Assembly (NCBI RefSeq): GCF_020520425.1 | Contig: NC_079491.1 | Coordinates: forward strand, 23,303,449-23,367,448 | Origin: Spinacia oleracea | Lineage: Eukaryota > Streptophyta > Magnoliopsida > Caryophyllales > Amaranthaceae | Direction: 5' to 3' | DNA length: 64,000 nt | Part shown: piece by piece, positions 35,183 to 50,100 of the stretch | Position numbering within the stretch: position 1 is the stretch's first letter | How the letters are laid out: the number at the start of each line of letters is the position of its first letter | Translations under genes and position numbers: made by a program | Notes under the pieces: model-generated | Databases searched by the model: none | What the model was told of the DNA's origin: nothing | What the model saw: the letters and a program-made list of their open reading frames with translations, nothing else

Positions 35183-38100
35183 ATGGCTGATAATCTCGAC
35201 AATAATAATACTTACAATGTTGAAGCTGCTGAGATTTTGGCTAATGAAGCATTGGTAAGTTTTAATTTTCTTTGGTGTAATTGATTGATTTCCAAATTCT
35301 TAGTATTTTCCTTACAACTTTATACTAATATTGTTGCTTATAATTTTTATTATTAGCATCTCCCAATTACTGAAGCAACTCTTATATATGAACAACTTCT
35401 GGTCATCTACCCTACTGCTGTAAGCCTTCTCTATCCATACTTTGTAAATTTGAATAAATAATTTCTTATATGAGTATTAAGTTTGTTATATAGGGATAGA
35501 TCATTGTTGTGTTCAAAGTTATAAAATTCCAGGTTTCGCCAATATTGGAATCATGATGCACTGGAAGAATTGGATTTTTAATGTTAAACCTGAGAATGTT
35601 CATTCAAGTTTTGTATGTGGCCAGTGGCTTATCAATTTTTGCCTTGTTATTGGTTCTTAGCCCTATCAAATACTAAAATGTTTTATTTTTTGACTTTTGA
35701 ATTTCGAAGTCTTTCTCATTTCATCCTTCAACAATCAGACTGATCTAACTTGTATCAACTATCAAGTTTGTTTACTATTACGTTCTTACTCCATTGACTC
35801 GAGCATATGTCTCTTAGATGTTCACCAATAGCAATTCGGGCTATCTTAATGGTAGGGAGGAAGCTTACACACTACAGTCACTGATAGTTGAATCATCCCT
35901 GATATGATCGAGTAACCCAACTAGCTAAGCGGGACTAGGGTGAGGTCCCGGACATTGGAAGAGCCAGGAGAGGCCAAGTCATTTGACGAAAATTGAAGGC
36001 TTAGGGGGGGGGGGGTAATGTTCCGACGAATCGGCGAAGCACCAAAATTTCCATATTGAGGTCTTGATTCTGACACTTCCATGGAGATTTGACCCATGAC
36101 TATCTCAAGTCTGAACTTCAGCAACTGAAATGGGGTCTACCATTTTGGGAGGGCGTGCCGATTGAGAGAAAATACAGGAGAGTAAGTTAAAAACTTGTAC
36201 ATGTAAGTGACTCTGTGACAAGTTAGCTAGGCTGGGAGGAGATGTGAGAGGTACGGCTGTTTAAAAAATTTGACCAAACAAATTGATTCAAGCAATGATG
36301 CGATTTAAAATTATAAACTCGTTTCAAAACTTTCCTAGTTTCTACACAAGGTACAATCTTGTCCAAAACTGCTGTTCTTTAACTGAATGGACTGCGGTTC
36401 TTTAACTGAATGGATCGAGAGGGGGGAACAAATGACTCAGGAATTGACCTGGTTCTGAGCAGATTCATGGATTTATTGTAGAAGAATCTGATTATCGTAG
36501 AATAAGAAGAGCCGTCTTGGAAACTACTTGACTTAAAAGACGGATGAAACTTCTTTGTTCTTACGGCGCACTCACTGCTATAACCTTAGTATGAAACTTG
36601 TTTGGTCTTGAGGTCTTGACTTCCATTCCATTGCGATGCTTGAACCAAACAGCGTTTATGAATCTTCAGAATTCAGATGTCTACTTTTTGTTGATAGCAT
36701 TTCTTTTGCTCCTATTTTTTGTTATTAGCACACAATGAGATACCATGTTTTTTCTGCTGTGGGTGCAATTGCTTCTTCGCATTTGGTGCAACAAGCCCAT
36801 TTGTGCAATTGTGTATCTTACCCTTGTTTGACTTTGGTTTAATGGTGACTTTGCGGGGTGGTTGTTGTGTTTATCTTTACATTGAAATACTGAGTACTTA
36901 TATTGAGGTGGTAAACTTTGTGAAGATTGGCAGGTTTATTTGTGCTTTGAACATCTGTTAATTTATCTCCTTTTATAACTGCTGCACCTTTGTATGGATA
37001 GCTGAACCTTAAAAGAGTTCAGAACTTCAGATATTTAGTATAATCCTTCAAATAGAACAGGAAAACATAGATAAAGAAAACGAGCTTCTCTGCTGCATAC
37101 TGCTCACGACTTTGACTCTTGTAAACTTGTCTGAGTAAAGTTGGTAATGACCTGTGACCTTCTTTAATATACTGAAATACAGTGTCTTGTTTACTTGACC
37201 TGGAGGGGAGGCTGTTTGGTCAGTGGAGTATAAGTGAAAAGAAAATCGAAATAAAGGTCTAAGATTTTCACAATTTGAAGTCTGCTCCGTGTTTATGCTT
37301 CCTGTGGTTTTTGGTACTTGGTTGAGTGAGCATGTAAGTAGTTGGCTTCCAATTGTTTATTTTATGGTGGAATAGTTTCAAATGGTTCATATAAAACCGA
37401 TTCCTACCTTGTTTGACTGATTTCCCTAATGAGTGTTCATCGTCATTAGATTCTGACCTTTTGCTTTTTTTAGGCAGTGAATTTCACTTAGAAGATATAA
37501 CTATCATGCTAAGTTGTATGGAGTGAAGTTCTGTCTGATATCTTTCCTCCCTGATTACGGGTGTAACATTTTTCCTGGATAGTATGCTTTTTTTAAATTT
37601 TTTTTTTTTCCATTGTGCATTTGGAATATTAATTTTTTGTATGTATTAATCTAAACTGAATAAAACGATGTACAGGCCAAATTTTGGAAGCAGTATGTGG
37701 AGGCACAAATGGCTGTTAATAATGATGATGCTACAAAACAAATATTTAGCCGTTGTCTATTGAACTGTCTTCAAGTTCCTCTTTGGTGAGTGAGTTCTTC
37801 TATTTCAATTTGGCTTTACTATGGACAATCTGACATTATAACTTGCTCAGCGAATCTGGTTTATGTGCCTTACATGCCTTTTATCTGGAGTTCCTGTATG
37901 TGATACACGAGTATCTTTTGGTGCCTTCTATGCATACTTTGCTTGTTATGTTGTATAGTTAAATTTAAATATGTCTCACTGTGTGCTCCGTATTGTGTTA
38001 TAGGAGGTGCTATATTCGTTTTATAAAGAAGGTCAATGAAAAGAAGGGCTTTGACGGTCAGGAAGAAACAAGGAAAGCTTTTGATTTTATGCTGAATTAT

Positions 38101-41100
38101 GTCGGTAAGTTCACTCTCCTCGCAGGTCGTACATTAAGAACCTTCAGTAAGATGTATCTCAACTGAATTTTGTCCAATGTACTTGTGTGACCACCACCTT
38201 TACCCCACCTGTTCGTTCGGTGAATCGCGATAGGATTAGTATCCAGTCTGACAGAAGGATTGTATAGCCATCAGTCGGTAAAGTTGTTATTTATCATCCT
38301 CACCGTCTCCAAATTACGTGCGGGCAATTTTAGTATTTAGGAGTTAGATATTTTGGGCATGGTTTTACGGTAGCAACTGAACTTAGTTGCCTTCTATGTT
38401 GTGTCAACAAGTAGGGTGTGTTCATCATTGCTTCCTCTAAACAACTTCTGTTTATATGTCCTTAGTTAGTGTACAAAATTTTAGGGGGCTTCAGGTTGCT
38501 AATCATGCCTATGATTTTAGTTGATCAACACTTTTTGGAATTTAAGCTGTTGCGACCCCCATATAAAGCAGCAGCTGTTAAAGTCTCTAATCTGATTTTG
38601 TAGCTCTCCTACTTGGATAAAAGTTACAGAAAGGCTTGTAATTTATAGTGATAATGCAAGGCAGGTGGAAAACGGCCCTGATTTTTTTTAAGCAATTGAT
38701 TGAAGGGTGTGAGAGTCGAGGGATGTTTGAAGTTCTCTGATGATATATTCTCGTAACAGGAGCTGATGTTGCATCGGGCCCTGTATGGATAGAGTACATC
38801 AGCTTCTTGAAGTCCTTACCGGTTTGTCATACTTATCTTAACATTTTCTTCTTCAACGATTTTTGCATTCTAACATGGTGATTTGGCAGGCTCGTTCAGC
38901 ACAGGATGAGACTCAGCGTATGGCTGTTGTTCGCAAAGCATATCAAAAAGCTATTGTTACTCCAACGCACCTCGTCGAGCAACTATGGAAGGACTATGAG
39001 AATTTTGAAAATTCTGTTAGCCGTGTGCTGGTAATTTTTTTTATTTTTTTTTTGTAATTTCTTTGATTTTTTTGAAGAATATTTCAACAATTTTTTCATG
39101 TAAGCAATCTATCGAGCCTGTTGCTTATTTTCTTTACATTATTCTTGTATACTTGTTTATATTCATAAGGAATATCGGAGTTTTTCTTCATTTAGAATTA
39201 TGTCAACTTGCACAGCTTAATTACTCAAACATTTAAAATTATTCTTCATGTCTTAGTGATGCATCTACTACTTATCCCTTCACCCAAGCTCTAGGGAGTC
39301 TAGAACCTTTCTTATGTAGAAATCACCACAAAGCATTATGTGCCCTTTTTTCCCACACTTGTGTGCGGGTTCAAGTTGGATAGCTTGTTTTTCTAACCAG
39401 ACTTTGGCTGCCGATTTATTTAAAAATACTTGAATACAGAGGGTACTTTCCTCATAGTTCTAGCTGCTAAGTGTGTTTCCTTTCCAGGAACCCATCCCTA
39501 GAAAAGTCTGAATTAATTGCGCTATTAGCTTGCTTAGGGGAGCTTGTTAGTTGGATTGAGTGTAAGTGAGGCTAATTTTTCTAGAGCAATACTCTAGTGC
39601 TTGTTCATTATGTGTGGTTGGGCGTTGGAGGATTGATTGTTGTGTTGCAATGCATCAAGTCCCTTTATTCTACTGATATTTGGGTCTAACATTGGAGGAT
39701 ATCTTGCCCTATGTATATCTTCCATACTGCTATTTGATTTTCAATTATATTTTCCTAAGGGAAGTGGGGTTGACAGTTGACTTTAGGCTTTATGTAGGCA
39801 TATCTCTAGTATGGTTTATCTAGGGCAACGACCACCAGGTTTTCAGTTCCTGTTTTCTTTGAACCACCTTACTTGGTTTGGACGATGTTGGTATATATGG
39901 TTAAAATCTCTTCTATTACCCACTTGCTAGTTGGGTTTTGATATGAGTTTATTCAGTGTAGAAGTTCCCTTTCACATGTGGTGGAGAGAGAGAGGGAGGG
40001 TCTAGTAAGAAACGAAACACACCACAGAAGGAAGGCTGAATAAGATGGATGAATGAGAGGTAAGCTTCCTTTTCCTTGATATGCAATCGCCCAAACCTGT
40101 ACCAAGTAGCACAAATGAGCTACCTTTGAGAGGTTTTTGGGGTCTTTAAAACGGCGAGTCATCGTTACGTAACAAACGATGCGGGGAGAAAGACGTGATT
40201 TTTGTCGCACCGTTACGTAACGGGGTTCTGCGGAACATCAAATCCAAAACCCGTTATAGAACGTTGTTATGTTACGGAACGATCGAGTCTTAATTCCATG
40301 GTTGTGCTCTCCGTTGATGGCAATTACCATTTGCTGATGACTGTCCCGAAATGACAAACGTTGATGCATATTGCATAATGATGCGTCTCACTTTTCTGCA
40401 TATGACAACTACGTAATTTATATTGCTCTATCCAATATTTATAAGGAGAAAAAGGCTCTTGAAGCAAAAACTTGTTATGCAATACGCAATAATTCTTTTG
40501 TTAGATTCTTTACCACCTTTTCTTTTCTTCATTTTTTTTTTTTGGGGGGGGGGGGGTTGATTTCTGTGATTGGGTTCGATGTTGAATACTTGAGAAACCG
40601 TAACATTGTTACCTGATTTGCTTGTATGAGATTGGGTACAGCTGTACAGGTTTGCAATTCGCTACCTAATTTGCTAAATTAAACCAAAAATGTACTATTT
40701 TCATGTTATCATTCACCTTTTCGGTTCGCGTTTCGTGGGGTGATTAGGGAATAGGTAACGCTAAGCCGTACAATATGATAATTAACATTTTGATAACCTT
40801 TTTGCAGGCTAAAGGACTTATTTCGGAGTTCCAACAAAAATTTAATAGTGCGAGAGCAGTCTATCGGGAGCGGAAGAAATATGTTGATGACATTGATTGG
40901 AACATGCTGGCTGTCCCGCCAACTGGTTCTTGCAAGGCAATGTATACGTATTAATTTTGGTCAAAATGAAATTGATTAGTAAAAGTTCGTTTGTGTTCAT
41001 GCGTGCAAATGCATGTTTCGGTGCTTGTGTGTGCATGCTCGCGCTTGCATGTGTTTGTTTGCTAATGTTTACCTGACTTACCGCTGATAAAATATGATCA

Positions 41101-44100
41101 ATAAACTTGGACTGCAAAATATATGAATGTACTTTATATACATATCAATTTTCCATCATACAAAAGAGTTTGAATCTAGTATGTCCTAAATTTTTGTGCC
41201 TTTTGTTTGTGTATTTGTATGCTATGGCCATGCAAGGATAGTGTGATTAATCATATGTACTCATTCACTTATTGGAGAGTTATATATCGTTTGTAGTTAG
41301 AACTCATTCCCTTCCCACTCCATGCCTTCATTCCTCATGGTTGATTTATTTTTGATTGTTTACAGGAAGAACAGCAATGGGTGACATGGAAAAAACTTTT
41401 AGCATTCGAAAAGTAAGTACTGTTGCTGTAAGCCTTTCACTTTTCATTTATATACTTGTAGCTTAAAAAGCATAGTATCGTGTACTACTGTACTACTCTC
41501 TCCTTCGCAATAAAATTATCCTTGAAACTCGTGACTGGACATTTTAATGGGTATGATGACCTCATTACTGTTGTTCTTTGTCTTTTAGTTTTAAAATATT
41601 AATACAATGAATTTTAATGTATTAATTTATTAAAAAATCCAAAGGGGTTATCATACCTCCCGTCCTTTGGCTATTTCTCTTTAGAACTTGCATTACCCTT
41701 GGTTGGGATGGTTGGGTGCAGCCTTGATACATACACCAAAGACGTTCTTAAGGGTTTGAAAGAAGAATGAAGAAAGGTCGGTTCCCTGACTTGTGGAGGA
41801 TGTTTCTGGTTGCACGTTGATGGTGAACTTAAAAAGCAAGAACACCAGGTGATTTTTAAGGATAGACTTTGCTAAACAAGTCCTGGTCCTTTTTAGTTTT
41901 AGGCCATTGGATAGCTCGTCAAGTGTTAGAAAGTGGTAGGTTCTATTAGGCGAAACTCATTGAAGTGGTTCTGTTTTGCCTCCAAAGTAGAGCATTTTCA
42001 GATTTGCTGTTTCTCTGTGCCACACTCACCAGAAGGGTTCTGGCTTCCAATGCAGAGAATTTCCGGACAAGATATGTTGGATCCAGAAAAATAGTATTTA
42101 AAGTTTTGAGGTTGGTTGATACGGCCATTGCCACTTTTGGGGGTTTAGTGTGTCAGACAAAGCTGTATACTTGAAACAGCTCCTGTTGTGGTGGCAGTCC
42201 ATGTTCTCATTGGTTGCATTCTTTCGGTGGGTTCTCTCTTCTCAGAGATGTGCACATTCACTCTTCTCCCTGAAGGCACCATATTGGGACGATCCTACAT
42301 ATTAAGTTCCCGATTACTTCGGTTATGAAAAGCTTAGGTCACAGTATGTAAGCATAGCCTCATGGTTGTGCTGAAGAACCTTACTAAACTTATTAAATTT
42401 AGGTTTTTTTTTGAAATTTTGTTTTATAGATCAGTATATGACACGGGATGTATGTATTTTTGTGCTGATTGCTAATATATGCTTTGCAGGGGGAATCCTC
42501 AAAGGATTGACAGCGCATCATCTAATAAGAGAATTGTTTTTGCTTATGAACAGGTAAAGTAATACGTAGTATGTATACATCTATGCAGCAGAAGTACATT
42601 GAAAGTTTTTGTTATTTTCTTCTTGTTCTGATCTACTTGCTCTTTTGTTTCTTTTCCTATTTAGTTTTTCCATTTTTATCTAACTCCCTCCTCTCCACCC
42701 CACCAAATGTCAAATCGATATACAGACATTCAGTGGTGGTCTAGTTTCAACATGCAAGTTGCTTAAATTTCATTAGCTCTCTTAATTTATGTGAATAGAT
42801 TTAGCATACTTAAGTATTCATAGCGTCTTTTCTTACGAAAGATTACACTATGCTCTGTGCAAGGAAAATAAATTCTGAAGCAAAAAGGAAGAGAAATAAG
42901 AAAAACGATATAGTTATATGATTTGAGGCGTATTAATTACCTAAGAAGTTCAAGTATACTTGGATGATAGTCCCTCTTATAGAATTTGAACATTGTACAG
43001 TGGCAGACAGCATTTGCTTGTACCTTAAAAATGCGCCCGTACTATCTGCAGCATTATATGTGCTTTTGTGGAAGGAGATTAGTTGTTTTCTTGGCTATCT
43101 TTATCACTTTTCTGTTGGGCAGCTAATATTTGAACTTTCAGTAACTGCGTGTTGATCTAAATGAGAATACGTATGCCAAACTATTAGTCATTCCCTTTTG
43201 CTGCTTGGACTTGTTTCTCGTGGTGTTTGTTTGGTATTCGTGCCCATGCTGTTCCATTGTTACTTCTTAACTTGCCCTTTGTCTTTGGCTGATACCAGTG
43301 TCTGATGTATCTATATCATTATCCTGATATATGGTATGACTATGCTTCATGGCATGCAAAAAGTGGTTCTGTAGATTCTGCTGTCAAAGTTTATCAGAGA
43401 GCTCTGAAGGCTCTTCCAGGTGACTCTCTTGCTTTAGACTTCTCACAGCTTTGGGTCATGATTTAGTTAGTTGGACAGTCTCTGGTTTCTTCATGATATG
43501 AAAGTGTCTGTTTTATACCGTGTGGGCATTTTAATGCCTCTTATTTTCTTTCTTTTATTTTCCTCCTCAAGCAGATTCTGAGATGCTGAAGTATGCTTAT
43601 GCTGAGCTGGAGGAATCCCGTGGGGCAGTCCAGGTTTGAACCTCTCTTGCTATGTCTACTTGACGTCTTGACCATTATATGCATTGTGTATCTGGGTGCA
43701 TATGTTCCTGATTAATTTTTCTGCCTCAATGCAGCCTGCGAAGAAGATTTATGAGAGCCTGTTGGGTGATGCCGTGAATGCAACAGCCCTTTCACATATA
43801 CAAGTAAGGTTTGGGAGAAATTTCGAAGGACAGTTTTTACTCAAATGGTGCTAGATTGGAACAGTTTATCCTGAGCTAAAGAGCACTTTCAAATGTTCTG
43901 TGCATACTGTACCACAAATATGACCATTTATCGTAACAGTTGAATATCCTATTGCTATAGAAGCCAAACAATGCATTCAATTGACATAGTATAATAATAT
44001 AATTAAGATGGAAATAATTGAAGTTCTAATATTCCTGGTCCCTTTTAGCAAACTTTGCTTCAACATATTCAAGAGTATGATATCTTTTGAAGATTGATAT

Positions 44101-47100
44101 TCAGAACCATGAAATAATACCTCCTGCTTATGCAAATAAGGAGAATGCTGATGATGCAACAATATTTATTAGACTCAGCTGGCTGTTGTTGAAAACTCGG
44201 AACTTGAAAGAGTCACATGTATGTGCAGCTATATTTCTTCCTTGGAGACCTTTTCTGTGTGCGTTATTTAGATTCTGCAAGAAACTGTGACATAATTGAT
44301 ATGTTAAGTTATATTGATTATCCTGGTTTGACGAAATAATTGATAAGAAAAACCAGACCTCTGCAAAGAAATCAAGCTGAGTGGGCTTTCCACATTTATG
44401 AATATTGTTTCTGAAATTTGATTGCTTAAACTATACTCCTCCGTTTCTGAATAGATGCATCACTTGTCTTATTCGTCCATTTCTAAATTATATGCGTCAC
44501 TTCCATATATAACAACCTTTTACAATTTTTATCGTCTTTCTCCTCTTTCATGGTCTATCAGTATTTCTTTATTGTTTCTCTCTCCATTTCTCATTGGTTC
44601 GAACAATTTTTTATTGTTTCTCTCTCTTATAAACCCCTTTGATTAGATTAAAGAATCCATCAACTACCCCATTTGCAAAATATATTACTACTTTAAAAAA
44701 AACTCTCCTAAAACTATGTGCAAATACACGTGATGCATCAGAAATGGAGTAATCAAGTTGTGATGAATTTTTATTTAAGGAATTGAAAAAAGTGTAAAAT
44801 ATCTTTGGATTTTAGTCTTTACCTGAGGTAAGTATTTTATGATGTTTTGTTCCTGTAATATCACCACTTTTCAGAAACTGCTTCTATAGCATGTTATAAG
44901 TCTCTGTCCTTTCGTAAATATACTTGTGAACTTGTCTTTTCAACCTCTGAACATTTGTTTTGTGCTGTTTGATGCTTCAGTTTATTAGATTCCTTAGAAG
45001 AAGTGAAGGAGTTGAAGCCGCCCGCAAATATTTTCTTGATGCTCGAAAGTCACCAAATTGCACTTATCATGTTTATGTTGCATATGCTATGATGTCTTTT
45101 TGCCTTGACAAGGATCCGAAGGTAGTTCAACACCCTATCATCCAAGTTTATCAATTAAGTTATGAAGGTTTGTTGTAGCATACAAATTGAAATATGGTTT
45201 TATGAATTACATATTATTTGACCCCATAAATACTGCCCCACTTTCTGTCATAATGTTCTAATCAGTATGGCCGGAAAGACGCTGGTAACAAAATTATCCT
45301 GAAATTTGTATTTTCTGTATACTAAAACTTTTACATTTTTTTTATTGAGATAGAGGAGTATATGCTTAAAGTAGTTTAGTAATCCTTTCATCTTATTTCA
45401 CTTGCCACCTTTTAAGTTGTGACACACAACATTGCAAATCTCCACCAGTGGGCAACCCAATTCATAAGGACAGGGGAGTAATTATTATGATATTTCATTT
45501 GTTACCATGGGTTCTCTTTCGGATAGGCTCAGAAAAGTAGGACATGTTTTGAACTTCCGTAACGTTAAAAAAAATTATATGCTTGCAACTGTTGAAGTTC
45601 TCTGAAGATTATTCTTTACTGCATATTTTGATCGTTACTTTCTTAATCTTTTTGTTTATTGTTGTTGCTGTTATTTTCCTGTTGCTTGATATTATCTGTT
45701 GTATCTTCATACAGGTTGCTCATAATATATTTGAAGCAGGACTAAAACGTTTTATGCATGAGCCTGGATACATCCTCGAGTAAGCTCAAATCTTTGTTTA
45801 TGAACCTTATATATTAGTTGAGCATCCTTGACCAAAAGTTTAATGAACCTTCAGTAACAAAAAAACGTGTGAGGAACTATTTTTATATTAGGCATTGGCA
45901 AAGACCACCTAATGCAAATCCTTTTGTAGATAACCACTTTATATATTACTTCTACAGTTCTACCATGCCAAACAAATGTTGATCCAATTTTTGGTAGATG
46001 TATGACAATAATGTTTTGAATACTCATTTGTGTAAATCGTAATTCGCTTTCAAGCTATATAAATCCACTAGAAAACTAGATTTTTCACACAGTTCAAGAC
46101 ATAACACAAGCCATGGTTTTTGTGAATTGACGACTTGAAATGTGCAAACTACATTTACACAAGAACATATCAGGTATTTTAAGTTTAGGTTTGTCCGGCC
46201 TTGTAGAAAATATGTTAGTTGGTTCTATGCTAAATATATTTATCAAGTGAATTTTTGTGAACTGCCTAATAGGTGTTTTCTGGCAAATTTTCCTTATTAT
46301 CATAAATTACGAAAGGTGAAAGTAGGTCGTGCCTTGGCCCGGTGGTCAAGTGTCTACATGCTATCCGCTAGGTCACGGGTTTGATTTCCAGAAACAACCT
46401 CTTTATGAAAATAAGTGTAAGGGTGCGTACATTTGGATCTTCCCCATACCCTACTTTAAATAGCGGGAGCCTTGTACACTGGGTACGTCCTGTCCTTTTA
46501 TCATAAATTTTGAAAAGACTTGAAAGTACTTTTAGAAAATAAATTTACCAGTATTTTATAAATGATTTTAAGATAAATCAATGGTCAAGTTTTGAGAGTT
46601 TGACCAATAAAGGTCTAACACAAATATAACTCAGAGGGAGTGCATTTTTTAACACATTCTGTGACTTGAAGATTGTGATGTCTTCATACATAAATACATA
46701 ATGGACGAGAGCACAAGTGGCAAGCTATGGTGAACAAACTATTGCTAAAATATTATTATACAATCATTTAAGAACACAGTCCTTTTTATTGTTTTTCAGT
46801 GTAAGCACGATAAAATAAAATGTAAGCGCACGAACTTTATATTCTTCATCCTAACAGTATGTTGCAGATATGCAGATTTTTTGTCACGTTTGAATGATGA
46901 TAGAAACATTCGAGCTTTGTTTGAACGTGCACTCAACTCGCTTCCACCTGAAGAATCTGTTGAGGTACAAATTCTTTCTCCAGATTGTTCTGGCTCTGAA
47001 ATCAATCATGTTTAATCTAGTTTCTTGATACAAGCTTCCAGATTGTTGTGGCTATTTAGCATTTGTAACCAGAAAATAACCTTCCAGTGTTTATACTGTG

Positions 47101-50100
47101 TACTCTTTCTGTGCGATATATAACATTTCGATTCTTGCTCTCTTTGTTTGTACTGCCATTCCTAGAATTAAGCATAGTTTAGGGACCTAACCTCTTTCCA
47201 GTGGTTTGGTCACCTTTTAGCGTAGTAGCCAACTGTAGTTACATTATTTTTCACTCTCCTCAGTTTTCTTCCTATTTTGAACAGCAGCAACCAACAAATA
47301 AAAACCCCATAACCTATTTTTATATTTTTATATTTTATGGAGTATCATCACCTATAAAATTACGGAATATCATCATCTATAAGGACAACCATCAAAGTAC
47401 TCCCTCCGTATTTATTTAAGGGATACACTTGGTCGGGCACAAGTATGAAGGAGAAGAATTGAATGAAATAAAGTAATAAAACAAGTGGGGTTGGGGTAGA
47501 TATTTTAATAAGTAAAACAAGTGGGGACCATGTCATTTTAGAGGGGTGGGGGGTGGGGTGTAGTTCTGAAATTATTTGTTTAATAGGGTGGTGGGACATA
47601 GGATATATATTAGATAGATTATTTAATTAAATGGTGGGGTTGATAAGTTACTAAAAAGGGCAAGTGTATCTCTTAAATAAATACGGCTGGAAAAGACAAG
47701 TGTATCCCTTAAATAAATACAGAGGGAGTATTAATTATGGATTATTGTCATCTGAAAAATTGAAGATCTCCAACTTAAAGACTTCAGAAAGTATCTTAAT
47801 GAGCATATCTACACAAGAAATTATAATTATAAATTCCAGTATGTTTCTTTTGGCCTGTTCTTCCCCGGCAATACAAACTATTTTTCTGAATTTTAATGTC
47901 CATTAAAATAAATGAAGGTTATAGAACGACTTTCTACCATTAGAACAACCGTCGCGGCGAGTTGGGGGTGATTTCCATCCCGGCGTTGTATAACGGGGTT
48001 TCTCGGAACGGTAACTCAGAAACTCGTTATATAACACACAATAGCACATTCTATAATGCAACGGATTTTTTCCATGGTGGGAGGAAAAGGTTGTGTCATT
48101 TTAGGTTAGATACGTAAATCCCTTTCTTTGTACTATCTCTTTTCTTTTTTGTTCTTTACTCTCTCCCCACATAGGTGTTCCTTGAAGTTATTTACACTTA
48201 CACTTTATTCCATTTATGGTTATGAATTAGTACTCTTTAATCCCTGGTCCCACACAAAGTACCCACTTTTTGTCCACTTACTCTTACCCACATGTTACCC
48301 ACTTTCATACTCTCTTTTTTTCTTAAATTTTGTGCAAATAGTAACCGTAAAGAAGAAATAGGAACGGAGGTAGTACTTATTAGTAGTAAGAGGAGTTACC
48401 TTACTGGTTAGGTTTTAGGTGATAGAGACGTGTCTCATCATTTTTGCATACTTTTGGAGTCATTCTCAAATTTTGACCCTCTTCTTAATTAAGAATATGT
48501 GGGTTTTTCACCCAGATTGATGTTGCTTTTATTTGATAGAGAGAGAGACGGTGCTTTGATGGAAGAGCTGGATGGGGAACATTCTCTTATGAATTATCTT
48601 GAAAAAGGTTTCTCTATAGGACGGGGTGTGAGATAGATGGTGCAACCCTAGTGGATAGGATGGGGGATTCCCGTAGTAGTCTTTTATGCATGACTTGAAT
48701 TGGGAAATGCTAGGATTATATTTGATATCAAAGAGTTGGAGGTATGAGGATGCTGGTGCTATAGTTAGAGATCAAGGTTTCCTTACTTTATTATAATTTT
48801 TATTAGGCTTTTTAGTGAACTGGCTATGTTGGTCTGGGCATGTGAGATGTTGATCTGAAGGCAACCAGTAACAAAAGTGGAGAGTTGGGTTAATGGGGAT
48901 TTTAGAAGAGGCTGATGGAGGCCAAAGATGACTTGAATGGAGGGAGTGAAAATGGGTTCAAAGGCTAGCACTAGGTATGTAGGAACTAAATTTTAACATG
49001 CCAAAAGGGAATGCTTAGCGAGTATTTGAAATGCAGGGGTTGTTAAATTTGAGTTTGATACGAGAAGGTTATGACAGGGTGTGTTCATCTACTGGAGTTT
49101 CTTGGATAAATGTGATGGACTGTAAAGGCTAGGGTTTAGGATTTGGGGTTACTTTCTTGTCAATACTAGTTGATGCTAATTGAGTTCTTCTTACAATGCA
49201 TGACTTTTTCCTAAAAATTTCTTGTCAAGATCTACTGTCATGGAAGTTCCCTGCCCAATCTTGAATTCTTATGAAACTATTTCACATTTGTAAAATTTTG
49301 AATCAACTCATTTTTATTGCCCTTTTGGTTTTATGCAATTTTGTTTTCGTGTTTGTATTCTCATCTTCTGTTGGAATGTTGGATAATAGTAGCCTTGAGG
49401 TTTAGGTTCAATTATCAGAATATTAATTTAAGTGGAAGGTACCTTGGGAGATCTTGTTTAAATTTAATACCTATCTGATATGTTAAAATGTAAAGGCTTT
49501 GTGGTCTGGTCAGTTTTTTTCCCCTTCGGATGCAATAAACTAATGTCCAGTTTCCTTAGTCATCCTCTCACTGTGTAGTATTTTATAAATTTTGGTCTAT
49601 GGTTATTTGTAAACTGAGTTTTTTATTCCACTGATTATATTTTCCACAGGTTTGGAAACGGTTTGCACAATTTGAACAAACATATGGAGACCTGGCTAGT
49701 ATGCTGAAGGTAGTTAATCTTTACTAATTATTATTTGTAAAATCCGAATTTTATATAGCTCTTCGTGTATGGTGGCCATTGGGTGTGCTTGCTGATTGTT
49801 ATTACAGTCTAAGGAGTTCATCTTTTGCTATGAATAATTTTTAGCAGGTCTAGTGAGAGTGGTTACTGATAATAATGAAATTTTCTTTTTAACTAATCAA
49901 GGATTTTGGCCTTCAGAGACCTAGGCACGTTGTATTTGGGGTTCCCCACCTTTTTTCTGTTGTTGCATTTAACTGTTCTGCAAAACTTGGAAATGAAGAG
50001 GAGGTCTTACAGGACAATGAATTTTTATTGTATGCATACTACAGAAAAACATTAATAGAACATGCTAAACTAAGAAAAAGAATATAATTATTTTTCCTGC

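Noticed and set aside
41485-41690. Possible Stowaway MITE (TACTCTCTCCTTCGC)
   Set aside because: It has a left-end-like sequence only; no matching right end or TA pairing was found.
44087-44290. 67-codon frame in CSTF77 intron 12
   Set aside because: No family is recognised and no splice signals place it in the transcript; treated as intronic.
46327-46400. Possible tRNA gene
   Set aside because: The A and B boxes are there, but the sequence continues into a SINE body with a tail and target duplication, and a proper cloverleaf is not apparent.
46630-46645. CAGAGGGAGT as a Stowaway right end
   Set aside because: No left partner was found within a reasonable distance.
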